The notes below the pieces were generated by a model. The model did not search any database. It was not told the origin of the DNA and saw only the letters and a list, made by a program, of their open reading frames with translations. A stretch of DNA of 5,033 nucleotides, from NCBI GenBank assembly GCA_025450405.1, contig JANWHL010000221.1, positions 1 through 5,033 of the forward strand, given 5' to 3'. Of the stretch, positions 1 through 5,000 are shown in pieces (position 1 is the first letter of the stretch; every line of letters begins with the position of its first letter). The position numbers and the translations under genes are program-made. The stretch is from Ktedonobacterales bacterium (GTDB lineage Bacteria; Chloroflexota; Ktedonobacteria; Ktedonobacterales; JADMIN01).

Positions 1-39
1 CCACGACCGGGGTCCAGCGGGGAATGAGGCATTGCGAGG
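1..39. other. Upstream remnant before ndh
   Basis: This short stretch cannot be assigned. The frame of ndh is closed by a TGA at 25-27, so ndh cannot extend further upstream than that. The other two forward frames close at 41-43 and 66-68, so the tail of an upstream plus-strand gene could end at any of these stops. A GAGG at 26-29 may be the ribosome binding site for the TTG start at 40. No promoter is recognisable in so little sequence. Confidence 0.3.
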
Positions 40-1368
40 TTGAGCGACTCATCGCTGGCGGCAGCTGAGATGGATGCGCCTGAGGCAACCGGCGTCGCGG
101 CGCGGGCGACGGGGCGCCGCCCGCATGTGGTCATCGTGGGTGGCGGCTTCGGCGGCTTACAGGCAGCCAAAGCGCTACGCCACGCACCAGTGGATGTTAC
201 CGTCATCGACCGTATCAACCACCACGTGTTTCAGCCACTGCTGTACTGGGTGGCAACGGCGGGACTCTCGCCCGCGGATATCAGCTATCCGATTCGCGGC
301 ATCTTGCGGCGGCAGCGGAACGCCGAGGTGCAGCTGGGTGAGGTGACCGGTGTGGACGTCGCGGGCCAGCGGGTGCTGGTGGGCGAGCGGGCCGTCCCCT
401 ACGACTATCTGATTCTGGCGACGGGTGCCCGTCACAGCTACTTCGGGCATGCCGATTGGGAGCCAGTGGCCCCCGGCCTGAAATCGCTCGCCGATGCGAC
501 CATGTTGCGCCGCCGCATTCTGACGGCCTTCGAGCGGGCCGAACTGGAGTGCGATCCGGCACGGCGGGCGGCGCTGCTGACGTTCGTCATCGTCGGCGCG
601 GGTCCAACCGGCGTTGAGCTGGCGGGCGCTATCGCCGAACTGGCGCACAAGGCGCTGCGCCACGATTTCCGTCACTTCGACCCAGCTACCACGCGGGTGC
701 TGCTGGTAGAGGCCGGTCCGCGCATCCTGCCCGCATTCTCGCGACATCTCTCGGACCAGGCGCAACGCGGGCTGGAACATCTGGGCGTCGAGGTCCACAC
801 GGGCAAAGCCGTCAGCGCGGTGGACGCCGAGGGCGTCACCATCGGCGGCGAACGGGTGGCGGCACAGACCGCGCTCTGGGCGGCGGGAGTGATGGCCTCG
901 CCGGCAGGGCGCTGGTTGGGCGTCGCAACCGATCGCGCGGGCCGGGTGCCGGTCAATCCCGATCTGAGTGTGCCCGCTCATCCCGCGATCTTCGTCATCG
1001 GCGACACCGCCGCCGTAGCCAGCGGCGAGCAGACGCTGCCAGGTGTGGCGCAGGTGGCGATGCAGGCGGGGCACTACGTGGCCCGCGCGATCGCGCGGCG
1101 TACCGCGGGCGACACCGCTCCGCTTCCGCCGTTCACCTACCGCGACACGGGGAATCTGGCTACGGTGGGGCGCTCGTTTGCCGTCGCTCAGATCTGGCAT
1201 CTGGAGTTGAGTGGCTGGCTGGCCTGGCTGGTCTGGACCGGCGTCCACATCCTGTACCTGATCGGCTATCGCAACCGTTTCGTGGTCATGTTCCAGTGGG
1301 CCTGGACCTATCTCACCTACCAGCGCGGCGCCCGCCTGATCGTTCCGCCACCGTCAACTGACGGTTGA
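40..1368 (+). CDS. ndh: Type II NADH:quinone oxidoreductase (NDH-2), FAD-dependent
   Basis: Single-subunit, non-proton-pumping NADH dehydrogenase that passes electrons from NADH through FAD to membrane quinone on the cytoplasmic face. The 442-residue product has both expected Rossmann folds: the FAD-binding GGGFGG at residues 34-39 and the NADH-binding VGAGPTGVELAG at 185-196. Other family marks are LILATGA near 124-130, LWAAGV at 279-284, the second FAD contact VIGDTA at 319-324, and AQVAMQAG at 337-344, which matches the quinone-site AQxAxQ signature. The C-terminus (about 383-425) is rich in Trp and Leu and contains LIGYRNRF, typical of the NDH-2 membrane-anchoring helices. Start choice: TTG at 40 has GAGG 10 nt upstream; the alternative ATG at 70 (432 residues) lacks a good ribosome binding site and also keeps the whole FAD fold. 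The first 25 or so residues are Ala-rich and not conserved-looking. No partner gene is adjacent; cmk has its own promoter. Function is confident, start is moderate. Confidence 0.95.
   Translation: MSDSSLAAAEMDAPEATGVAARATGRRPHVVIVGGGFGGLQAAKALRHAPVDVTVIDRINHHVFQPLLYWVATAGLSPADISYPIRGILRRQRNAEVQLGEVTGVDVAGQRVLVGERAVPYDYLILATGARHSYFGHADWEPVAPGLKSLADATMLRRRILTAFERAELECDPARRAALLTFVIVGAGPTGVELAGAIAELAHKALRHDFRHFDPATTRVLLVEAGPRILPAFSRHLSDQAQRGLEHLGVEVHTGKAVSAVDAEGVTIGGERVAAQTALWAAGVMASPAGRWLGVATDRAGRVPVNPDLSVPAHPAIFVIGDTAAVASGEQTLPGVAQVAMQAGHYVARAIARRTAGDTAPLPPFTYRDTGNLATVGRSFAVAQIWHLELSGWLAWLVWTGVHILYLIGYRNRFVVMFQWAWTYLTYQRGARLIVPPPSTDG
1351..1364. repeat. Short perfect inverted repeat at the ndh 3' end
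   Basis: CCGTC-AACT-GACGG is a perfect 5-bp stem with a 4-nt loop, lying in the last codons of ndh and just before its TGA. No T-tract follows, so it is a poor intrinsic terminator. It lies directly upstream of the cmk promoter, so an operator role is possible but unproven. Confidence 0.3.
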
Positions 1369-1388
1369 TACCACCGGAGGCTCGTCCC

Positions 1389-1397
1389 TGCTATAAT
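1389..1397 (+). promoter_or_regulatory. Extended -10 promoter for cmk-plsC
   Basis: TGC followed by a perfect TATAAT (1392-1397) forms an extended -10 element. The best -35-like hexamer is TTGATA at 1365-1370, overlapping the ndh stop, but its 21-bp spacer is too long, so recognition probably depends on the extended -10. The predicted transcript start is near 1404, giving a 5' leader of roughly 77 nt before the cmk ATG at 1481. This suggests that cmk-plsC is transcribed independently of ndh. Confidence 0.6.
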
Positions 1398-1466
1398 GGC
1401 GGAGAATGCGGCGGGGAGCGCGGGCCGGCGAGGGTGGCATCGCCGCGCGCACCACCCGCCGTGAGT

Positions 1467-1473
1467 GGGGGAG
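1467..1473 (+). promoter_or_regulatory. Ribosome binding site that sets the cmk start
   Basis: GGGGGAG lies 7 nt before the ATG at 1481. It favours this start over the in-frame ATG at 1406, which would add 25 Arg/Gly/Ala-rich residues and has only a GGAGA touching the start codon. Confidence 0.6.
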
Positions 1474-1480
1474 CAGGCGC

Positions 1481-2158
1481 ATGCGCGAGCACCCGCAAAT
1501 CGCCATTGATGGGCCGGCCGGCTCAGGCAAGAGCACCATTGGCGAGCGGCTGGCCCGGCGGCTGGGCTATCTCTATGTGGACACGGGCGCGCTCTATCGC
1601 GCACTCACCGTTGTGGCGCTGGAGCGGCACATCGCCCCCCAGGATGTGGCTGGGCTCGGCGCACTGGCGGAATTGACGCGGTTCGAGGTGCTGCCGCCGA
1701 CACGGGACGACGGCCGCCAGTATACCGTGCTGGTGGACGGGCGCGATGTGACGCCGGAGCTGCGCTCACCAGCGGTAGAAGCCGCGGTGCCGCTCACCTC
1801 ATCACATCCGCGCGTGCGCCATGCGATGCTCGCGCGCCAGCGGGCGCTGGCGGATAGTCGCGGCGTGGTGATGGTCGGGCGCGATATTGGCACGGTGGTA
1901 CTACCCGACGCCGACCTGAAGATCTATCTGATGGTAGCGGTCGAGGAGCGCGCGCGCCGCCGCCATCACGACCTGCTGGCCCAACTCGGCGCCACCGCGC
2001 CATCGTTCGAGGCGGTCTGCGCCGAGATGGCACTGCGCGACGAGCTGGATGCCGGCAAGATGCGCCCCGCCGCTGACGCCGTGCGTATCCATACCGATGA
2101 TCTGCAAGCGGATGACGTCGTCGAGCGTATTCTGGAGATGGTGGGGCTGCTGGCATGA
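1481..2158 (+). CDS. cmk: Cytidylate kinase (CMP/dCMP kinase)
   Basis: Phosphorylates CMP and dCMP to the diphosphates with ATP in the cytoplasm, feeding CTP, dCTP and CDP-lipid synthesis. The 225-residue product is close to the family length (E. coli about 227). It opens with the P-loop GPAGSGKST at 11-19, followed by YVDTGALYRALT at 32-43, the CMP-domain DGRDV at 86-90, GRDIGTVVLPDA at 133-144, the lid-region EERARRR at 155-161 and RDELD at 186-190, then PAADAVRIHTDDL near 196-208. The ATG at 1481 is chosen for its ribosome binding site and because the P-loop then sits at the usual distance from the N-terminus. Two oddities: the usual Asp before GRDIGT is Val (132), and the segment between RDxxD and the DA motif is about four residues shorter than in the E. 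coli and Bacillus enzymes as I recall them, with Lys193 where an Arg is usual. The last codon overlaps plsC by 4 bp. Confidence 0.95.
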   Translation: MREHPQIAIDGPAGSGKSTIGERLARRLGYLYVDTGALYRALTVVALERHIAPQDVAGLGALAELTRFEVLPPTRDDGRQYTVLVDGRDVTPELRSPAVEAAVPLTSSHPRVRHAMLARQRALADSRGVVMVGRDIGTVVLPDADLKIYLMVAVEERARRRHHDLLAQLGATAPSFEAVCAEMALRDELDAGKMRPAADAVRIHTDDLQADDVVERILEMVGLLA

Positions 2159-2889
2159 AAGAACACCGCCGCTTCTATGAATTGTGCCGGGCAATCGTCA
2201 CACCCTTCATCCATTTCGTCGAGAAGCTAGATGTCACGGGTCTGGAGAACATCCCAGTGCGGGGGCCGGTGATTATGGTCGGCAACCATATCACCTTCAT
2301 GGATATTCCGACCATCGGCTTCTACGTGAAGCGTCACCAGCACCACATGGGCAAGATCGAGTTGTTTCGGGTGCCCGTGCTGGGCGCGATCATGCGCGGA
2401 CTGGACGCCTTTCCCGTGCGCCGGGGCGAGGGTGACCGCGAGTCGCTACGCACCGCCGAGGAGTTGCTGGGCGCGGGGCAGATGCTGGTCGTCTTCCCTG
2501 AAGGGCACCGCAGCCGCACAGGCAAGATGGCCGCGGGCCTCGCCGGGGTGGCGCTGATCGCCATGCGCACCGGCGCGCCGATCGTGCCGGTGGGCATCGC
2601 CGGCACGGAGCGGGTGCTCAAGGGCCACTATGGGCCGTGGGCGCCTACGGTACACGTGGTCTATGGCACGCCGTTCACCCTGGAAGTCAGTGGCAAGCGC
2701 CGGCGCGAGGACCTGGAACGCGGCATCGACACCATCATGCGGCACATCGCCGCTCTGGTGCCGCCCGAGTATCGCGGCGTCTACGCCGACGCGCCCGCGG
2801 CCGCCGCGCTGAATGCATCCCCAGTCGTTGCCGAGACGAGCAGCGGCGAAAGCGCGGCAGATGCATCAGTGCCACCAGCCGGTGGGTGA
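2155..2889 (+). CDS. plsC: 1-acyl-sn-glycerol-3-phosphate acyltransferase (PlsC family)
   Basis: Transfers an acyl chain to lysophosphatidic acid to form phosphatidic acid, the precursor of membrane phospholipids, at the inner face of the membrane. The 244-residue product shows all four acyltransferase blocks in order: NHITFMD at 44-50 (the catalytic NHx4D, His45 and Asp50), AFPVRRGEGD at 85-94, VVFPEGHRSRTG at 112-123 (FPEG, with His where Thr is common) and APIVPVGIAG at 141-150. No clear transmembrane helix is visible, so membrane contact is probably monotopic. About 30 C-terminal residues (from 212) form an Ala/Ser/Pro-rich low-complexity tail outside the catalytic fold. The start ATG overlaps the cmk TGA (ATGA), and GTGGGG at 2141-2146 lies 8 nt upstream, so translational coupling to cmk is likely. 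The exact acyl acceptor is not provable from sequence; another lysolipid is possible. Confidence 0.9.
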   Translation: MKEHRRFYELCRAIVTPFIHFVEKLDVTGLENIPVRGPVIMVGNHITFMDIPTIGFYVKRHQHHMGKIELFRVPVLGAIMRGLDAFPVRRGEGDRESLRTAEELLGAGQMLVVFPEGHRSRTGKMAAGLAGVALIAMRTGAPIVPVGIAGTERVLKGHYGPWAPTVHVVYGTPFTLEVSGKRRREDLERGIDTIMRHIAALVPPEYRGVYADAPAAAALNASPVVAETSSGESAADASVPPAGG

Positions 2890-2943
2890 GTGGATGAGCA
2901 GGCGGCGAGATGAGTCACGGCGACGGGTGACCTGCGCGGCGCA
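2890..2943. other. Convergent intergenic gap, no clear terminator
   Basis: This 54-bp gap separates the convergent plsC and AraC-type genes. GTCAC (2914-2918) and GTGAC (2927-2931) could form a 5-bp stem with an 8-nt loop. A second 5-bp stem, CCACC/GGTGG (2872-2885), overlaps the plsC 3' end. Neither has a T-tract on either strand, so a factor-independent terminator is not supported. Confidence 0.3.
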
Positions 2944-3957
2944 TTACACCTGGCTTAGCCGCCACAACGCGGGCGGTCGGCCAACATAGCGCCTGAAGGC
3001 ACGGTTGAACGCTGCCTCCGACGCGTACCCCACGCGCTCCGCCACCGCGAAGATGCTGAGGTTCGTCTGCCTGAGCAGATGTTCCGCGACCTGTATACGC
3101 CATCGCGTCAGGTAGCGCATCGGCGGCTCGCCGATCAGTCCCGTGAAGCGGTCTGCCAGTGTCGAGCGCGAGACAGCGATGGCGCGGGCGAGTTCCTCCA
3201 CGGTCCAGGTGCGCTCGGGACTCGCGTGCAGCAACTGAAGGGCCTTCCCCACCACGGGATCCTTCACCCCGGCCAGCCATCCCCGCTCCGTCCGCGGAAG
3301 CTCCTTCATGTAGCGGCGCAACACTTCGACGAAGAGAATCTCGGCCAGCCGCGCCAGCATCAGCGCGCTGCCCGGACCCGCGCCATTCGCCTCCTCGACG
3401 GTGTAGCGTAGTGTCGTTTCGAGCCACTCTCCCGACTGGATCATGGCCGCACGCACTCCCGGACCGGCCCTGTCGCCTCGCGTCTGACCGCACTCGTTAC
3501 GCTTGTGGTTGCTTACAACCAGTACCTCAGGCAATGTGCCCATGAGCGGATTAAACTGCTGATCGCAATATAAGTAGCCACAGATAAAGCGCGTAACCTC
3601 GCCACGCCCGCCAGCGACGATGTCTGGGATACGCTCGCTCGTAAGCGGCGGTAGGAGCGCGCTCATGGGCTTCGGGGTAGTCTGTGGGTCGCTTCCCATC
3701 ACATGCCCCGCGCCGCGCGGCAAGATCACGACATCGCCGGCCTCCAACTCGACCGTTTGGTGCCCCTCCAGCGCTACCAGGCAGTGGCCCTCAACCAGCA
3801 CGTGGAAGAGCGTCACACAATCCGACGGCAATCTCAGGAGCGAGACGAGATCGCTTGCGGGCGGAGATTGTATTGACCAGGGCGAGGAGAGTCTGGCCGT
3901 GAAGAACACCGCGCCTGACAGGCGCACCACGCGCAGCGCATCGGAAAGGACATCCAT
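2944..3957 (-). CDS. AraC-family transcriptional regulator with N-terminal cupin sensor
   Basis: DNA-binding regulator of 337 residues. The N-terminal half is a cupin-type sensor of the kind found in many AraC regulators: it opens with LSDALRVVRLSGAVFF (4-19), then FHVLVEGHCLVALEG (51-65) and EAGDVVILPRGAGH (72-85), the barrel strands. A helical linker with LARLAEILFVEVLRRY (201-216) follows, then the double helix-turn-helix: the first near 252-275 (WTVEELARAIAVSRSTLADRF) and the second near 301-325, with VGYASEAAFNRAFRRYVGRPP, the classic AraC signature. The segment 149-168 is polar and looks like a loop insertion. CGYLYC (126-131) carries two cysteines. The start is supported by GGGAG 8 nt upstream on the minus strand (plus positions 3966-3970). 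The gene is divergent from the TusA-like/DsrE-like operon, and tandem repeats next to that operon's promoter make it the likely target. The ligand is unknown. Confidence 0.92.
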   Translation of the reverse strand: MDVLSDALRVVRLSGAVFFTARLSSPWSIQSPPASDLVSLLRLPSDCVTLFHVLVEGHCLVALEGHQTVELEAGDVVILPRGAGHVMGSDPQTTPKPMSALLPPLTSERIPDIVAGGRGEVTRFICGYLYCDQQFNPLMGTLPEVLVVSNHKRNECGQTRGDRAGPGVRAAMIQSGEWLETTLRYTVEEANGAGPGSALMLARLAEILFVEVLRRYMKELPRTERGWLAGVKDPVVGKALQLLHASPERTWTVEELARAIAVSRSTLADRFTGLIGEPPMRYLTRWRIQVAEHLLRQTNLSIFAVAERVGYASEAAFNRAFRRYVGRPPALWRLSQV

Positions 3958-4002
3958 CTACGACGCTCCCGCCGGAGCCCGACTCGCTCGCGGCACATTC
4001 CG

Positions 4003-4018
4003 GTGTTTCAATCAACAC
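4003..4018. repeat. Inverted repeat GTGTT-N6-AACAC in the divergent region
   Basis: A perfect 5-bp half-site pair with a 6-bp centre lies 46 bp upstream of the AraC-type start codon and overlaps the first TCAATCA copy. It could be an operator or an accident of the overlapping direct repeat. Confidence 0.3.
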
Positions 4019-4035
4019 TCTCCGCGCATCAATCA
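4008..4035 (+). promoter_or_regulatory. Tandem TCAATCA direct repeat, putative AraC-type binding site
   Basis: TCAATCA occurs at 4008-4014 and again at 4029-4035, a period of exactly 21 bp or two helical turns. The second copy ends immediately before the -35 hexamer at 4036. AraC-family proteins bind direct repeats through two helix-turn-helix motifs per monomer, and the araI1/araI2 half-sites of E. coli have the same 21-bp spacing next to a -35 box. The site is therefore a good candidate for activation of the TusA-like/DsrE-like operon by the divergent regulator. Similarity between the two half-sites beyond the 7-mer is weak. Confidence 0.5.
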
Positions 4036-4064
4036 TTGTCTGACGCGGCCCGCCCACGTATACT
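4036..4064 (+). promoter_or_regulatory. Sigma-70-type promoter for the TusA-like/DsrE-like operon
   Basis: The -35 TTGTCT (4036-4041) and -10 TATACT (4059-4064) are separated by the ideal 17 bp. The -35 matches consensus at 4 of 6 positions and the -10 at 5 of 6, fitting an activator-assisted promoter. The predicted transcript start near 4071 gives a leader of about 90 nt before the ATG at 4161. Confidence 0.55.
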
Positions 4065-4074
4065 GATCTTCAGT
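4062..4074. repeat. Inverted repeat ACTGA-TCT-TCAGT over the -10/+1 region
   Basis: A perfect 5-bp inverted repeat overlaps the last bases of the TATACT box and the predicted transcript start. That position would suit a repressor operator. No protein is identified that would bind it. Confidence 0.35.
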
Positions 4075-4081
4075 TGACCAC

Positions 4082-4087
4082 ATTATA
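4082..4087 (-). promoter_or_regulatory. Candidate -10 box for the AraC-type gene
   Basis: A perfect TATAAT reads on the minus strand, pointing toward the regulator gene. No matching -35 or extended -10 TG is visible, and the leader would be about 118 nt. If real, the two divergent promoters would overlap and could be cross-regulated. Confidence 0.25.
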
Positions 4088-4147
4088 GGCGGCAGACCAG
4101 CGTGCGGGCCAACTATCCGTCGCGGTTGTGGCACGCAAGCATAGCGC

Positions 4148-4156
4148 GGGAGGAGG
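4148..4156 (+). promoter_or_regulatory. Strong ribosome binding site that sets the TusA-like start
   Basis: GGGAGGAGG lies 4 to 7 nt before the ATG at 4161, depending on the pairing register. It supports that start over the in-frame GTG at 4128, which has no comparable site and would translate through the ribosome binding site. Confidence 0.6.
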
Positions 4157-4160
4157 GAGT

Positions 4161-4451
4161 ATGGATGGTATTGAGTCGACAACCGGCATAACCGCTCCGT
4201 CGGCCGATGCGGTGTTGGAAATGACGGGGCTCTCTGAGGCAGCGGGCGCGACCTGCGCCCTTCTCACGCCGGCCATCAAGGCCAGGATGCGTGCACTGCG
4301 ATCCGGCCAGGTGCTCGAAGTGCGCGTGGACGATCCCGCCGCGCGCGAAGACATTGCCTCGTGGAGCCGCCTGTCGGGGCATGAGTTGCTCGCGGTGATC
4401 GAAGCGCCGCCGCGAACCCTGTGTTTCTATTTGCGCAAGAAGAGTGACTGA
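4161..4451 (+). CDS. TusA-like small sulfurtransferase-family protein, non-canonical motif
   Basis: Small cytoplasmic protein of 96 residues resembling the TusA/SirA family, which carries sulfur as a cysteine persulfide. Family marks are LEMTGL near 19-24, a single cysteine in ATCALLTPAIKARMRAL (30-46), GQVLEVRVDDPAAREDI (49-65), the GHELL block at 73-77 and a terminal YLRKK (90-94). Canonical TusA has Cys-Pro-x-Pro close after the LDxRG segment. Here Cys32 is followed by Ala-Leu-Leu-Thr-Pro, and about six extra residues separate it from LEMTGL. Cys32 is the likely functional thiol, but persulfide transfer is unproven. A second cysteine, Cys88, lies near the C-terminus. About 17 N-terminal residues look disordered. 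The gene is first in a two-gene operon, 21 bp ahead of the DsrE-like gene, under the promoter at 4036-4064. Family membership is fairly sure; role is not. Confidence 0.8.
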   Translation: MDGIESTTGITAPSADAVLEMTGLSEAAGATCALLTPAIKARMRALRSGQVLEVRVDDPAAREDIASWSRLSGHELLAVIEAPPRTLCFYLRKKSD

Positions 4452-4472
4452 CCGGAGGGAGAGGAAACACCC

Positions 4473-4832
4473 ATGAACCAGCTCACCGTCAACTGCACCC
4501 ATGGCCGGGGAGACCCGGAGCGCGCCACACTCGCCTTCGTCGTCGGCAATGTCGCGGCCTCAGCCGACCAGGATGCCGTCGTGCTGCTCACCATTGATGG
4601 CGTCTGGCTGGCCACTCGCGGCTATGTCGACGGCATCCACAAAGAGGGCTTCCAGCCACTCAAGGACGTCATCGCGTCCTTCCTCGCCAATGGCGGCCAG
4701 ATCTGGGCTTGCGGCTCCTGTACCAAACCACGCGGCATCTCCGAAGGAGACTTGATCGAAGGCGCCCGGGTAGTCACCGCGGCGAACGTCGTCGAGCGAC
4801 TGGCGTCAGGTGGGGCATCCCTCAGCTTCTGA
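4473..4832 (+). CDS. DsrE-family protein with CGxC motif
   Basis: Cytoplasmic protein of 119 residues in the DsrE/DsrF-like (YchN-type) fold, a family that includes sulfur-carrier and peroxiredoxin-like members, usually oligomeric. It begins with a beta strand and ERATLAFVVGNVAASADQDAV (16-36), then VVLLTIDGVWLATRGY (36-51), the KEGFQPLKDVIASFLANGG segment (57-75), and the motif WACGSCTKPRGI (78-89), where Cys80 and Cys83 form a CGxC pair aligned with the reactive cysteine of the family. DLIEGARVVTAANVVERLASGGASLSF closes the domain (93-119). Cys8 is a further thiol. The CGxC arrangement suggests either thiol-disulfide chemistry or persulfide relay, possibly with the TusA-like protein encoded 21 bp upstream. 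GAGG at 4461-4464 lies 8 nt before the ATG, supporting the start. Transcription is likely from the shared promoter upstream. Family is confident; biochemical role is inferred. Confidence 0.85.
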   Translation: MNQLTVNCTHGRGDPERATLAFVVGNVAASADQDAVVLLTIDGVWLATRGYVDGIHKEGFQPLKDVIASFLANGGQIWACGSCTKPRGISEGDLIEGARVVTAANVVERLASGGASLSF

Positions 4833-4835
4833 CGC
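4803..4835 (+). terminator. Hairpin at the 3' end of the DsrE-like gene, possible weak terminator
   Basis: GCGTCAG (4803-4809) and CTGACGC (4829-4835) form a perfect 7-bp stem spanning the stop codon, and GGG/CCC in the loop could add an inner stem. No T-tract follows, so this is not a standard intrinsic terminator. It may be a stabilising 3' hairpin or act in factor-dependent termination. Confidence 0.35.
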
Positions 4836-4932
4836 GCCGAGCTGCTCTCCACGGCCACACACGACGCGCTGGAGCGAATACCAGCTGGCGCATCATAAGC
4901 GAGAAGCGTGCGGCAAACGCCTCGTGCGTGTG
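4836..4932. other. Intergenic region after the DsrE-like gene
   Basis: No gene is supported here. An 8-bp palindrome CCAGCTGG lies at 4881-4888. A broken stem with CGAG/CTCG outer arms (4900-4903 and 4921-4924) and GCGT/ACGC inner arms (4906-4909 and 4917-4920) lies just ahead of the next -10 box. Reading frames running through this stretch look like accidental GC-rich frames. Confidence 0.3.
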
Positions 4933-4938
4933 TACAAT
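4933..4938 (+). promoter_or_regulatory. Candidate -10 box for the gene at the right edge
   Basis: TACAAT matches the -10 consensus at 5 of 6 positions. No good -35 is found at the expected distance. The following bases, GCGGAGA, resemble those after the cmk TATAAT box. The predicted start near 4945 gives a leader of about 55 nt to the GTG at 5001. Confidence 0.4.
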
Positions 4939-4948
4939 GCGGAGAGCG

Positions 4949-4990
4949 ATGGGTGCGCGCCATCGCCACCTGATCGTCGTGCGCGTGTGA
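4949..4990 (+). CDS. Possible 13-codon leader peptide
   Basis: ATG at 4949 opens a 13-residue frame (Met-Gly-Ala-Arg-His-Arg-His-Leu-Ile-Val-Val-Arg-Val) ending with TGA at 4988-4990. A GGAGAG at 4941-4946 lies very close to the ATG. The stop overlaps the ribosome binding site of the next probable gene, an arrangement compatible with translational coupling. Frames this short are common by chance, so this is a weak call. Confidence 0.2.
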   Translation: MGARHRHLIVVRV

Positions 4991-5000
4991 GGATACTGTC

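Noticed and set aside
175..1248. A 357-codon open frame on the minus strand opposite ndh
   Set aside because: It lies wholly antisense to a gene with all NDH-2 motifs, its translation is rich in Arg, His and Gln with no recognisable domain, and such frames are common opposite GC-rich genes.
1365..1397. TTGATA plus TATAAT as a standard -35/-10 promoter
   Set aside because: The 21-bp spacer is well outside the usual 16-18 bp. The extended -10 TGC is the better explanation.
2914..2931. GTCAC/GTGAC stem in the convergent gap as a bidirectional terminator
   Set aside because: The stem is only 5 bp with an 8-nt loop and there is no T-tract on either strand.
2915..3493. A 192-codon minus-strand open frame overlapping the AraC-type gene in another frame
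   Set aside because: The AraC-type frame shows both helix-turn-helix motifs at this location. The overlapping product is low-complexity Arg/Gly/Ala sequence.
4074..4102. TTGACC at 4074-4079 as a -35 box for a second plus-strand promoter
   Set aside because: No -10-like hexamer is found 16-18 bp downstream.
4709..4990. A 93-codon plus-strand open frame running through the 3' gap
   Set aside because: Its first half overlaps the DsrE-like gene out of frame and its translation is an Arg-rich, domain-free sequence. Only its last 13 codons were kept, as a weak leader-peptide candidate.
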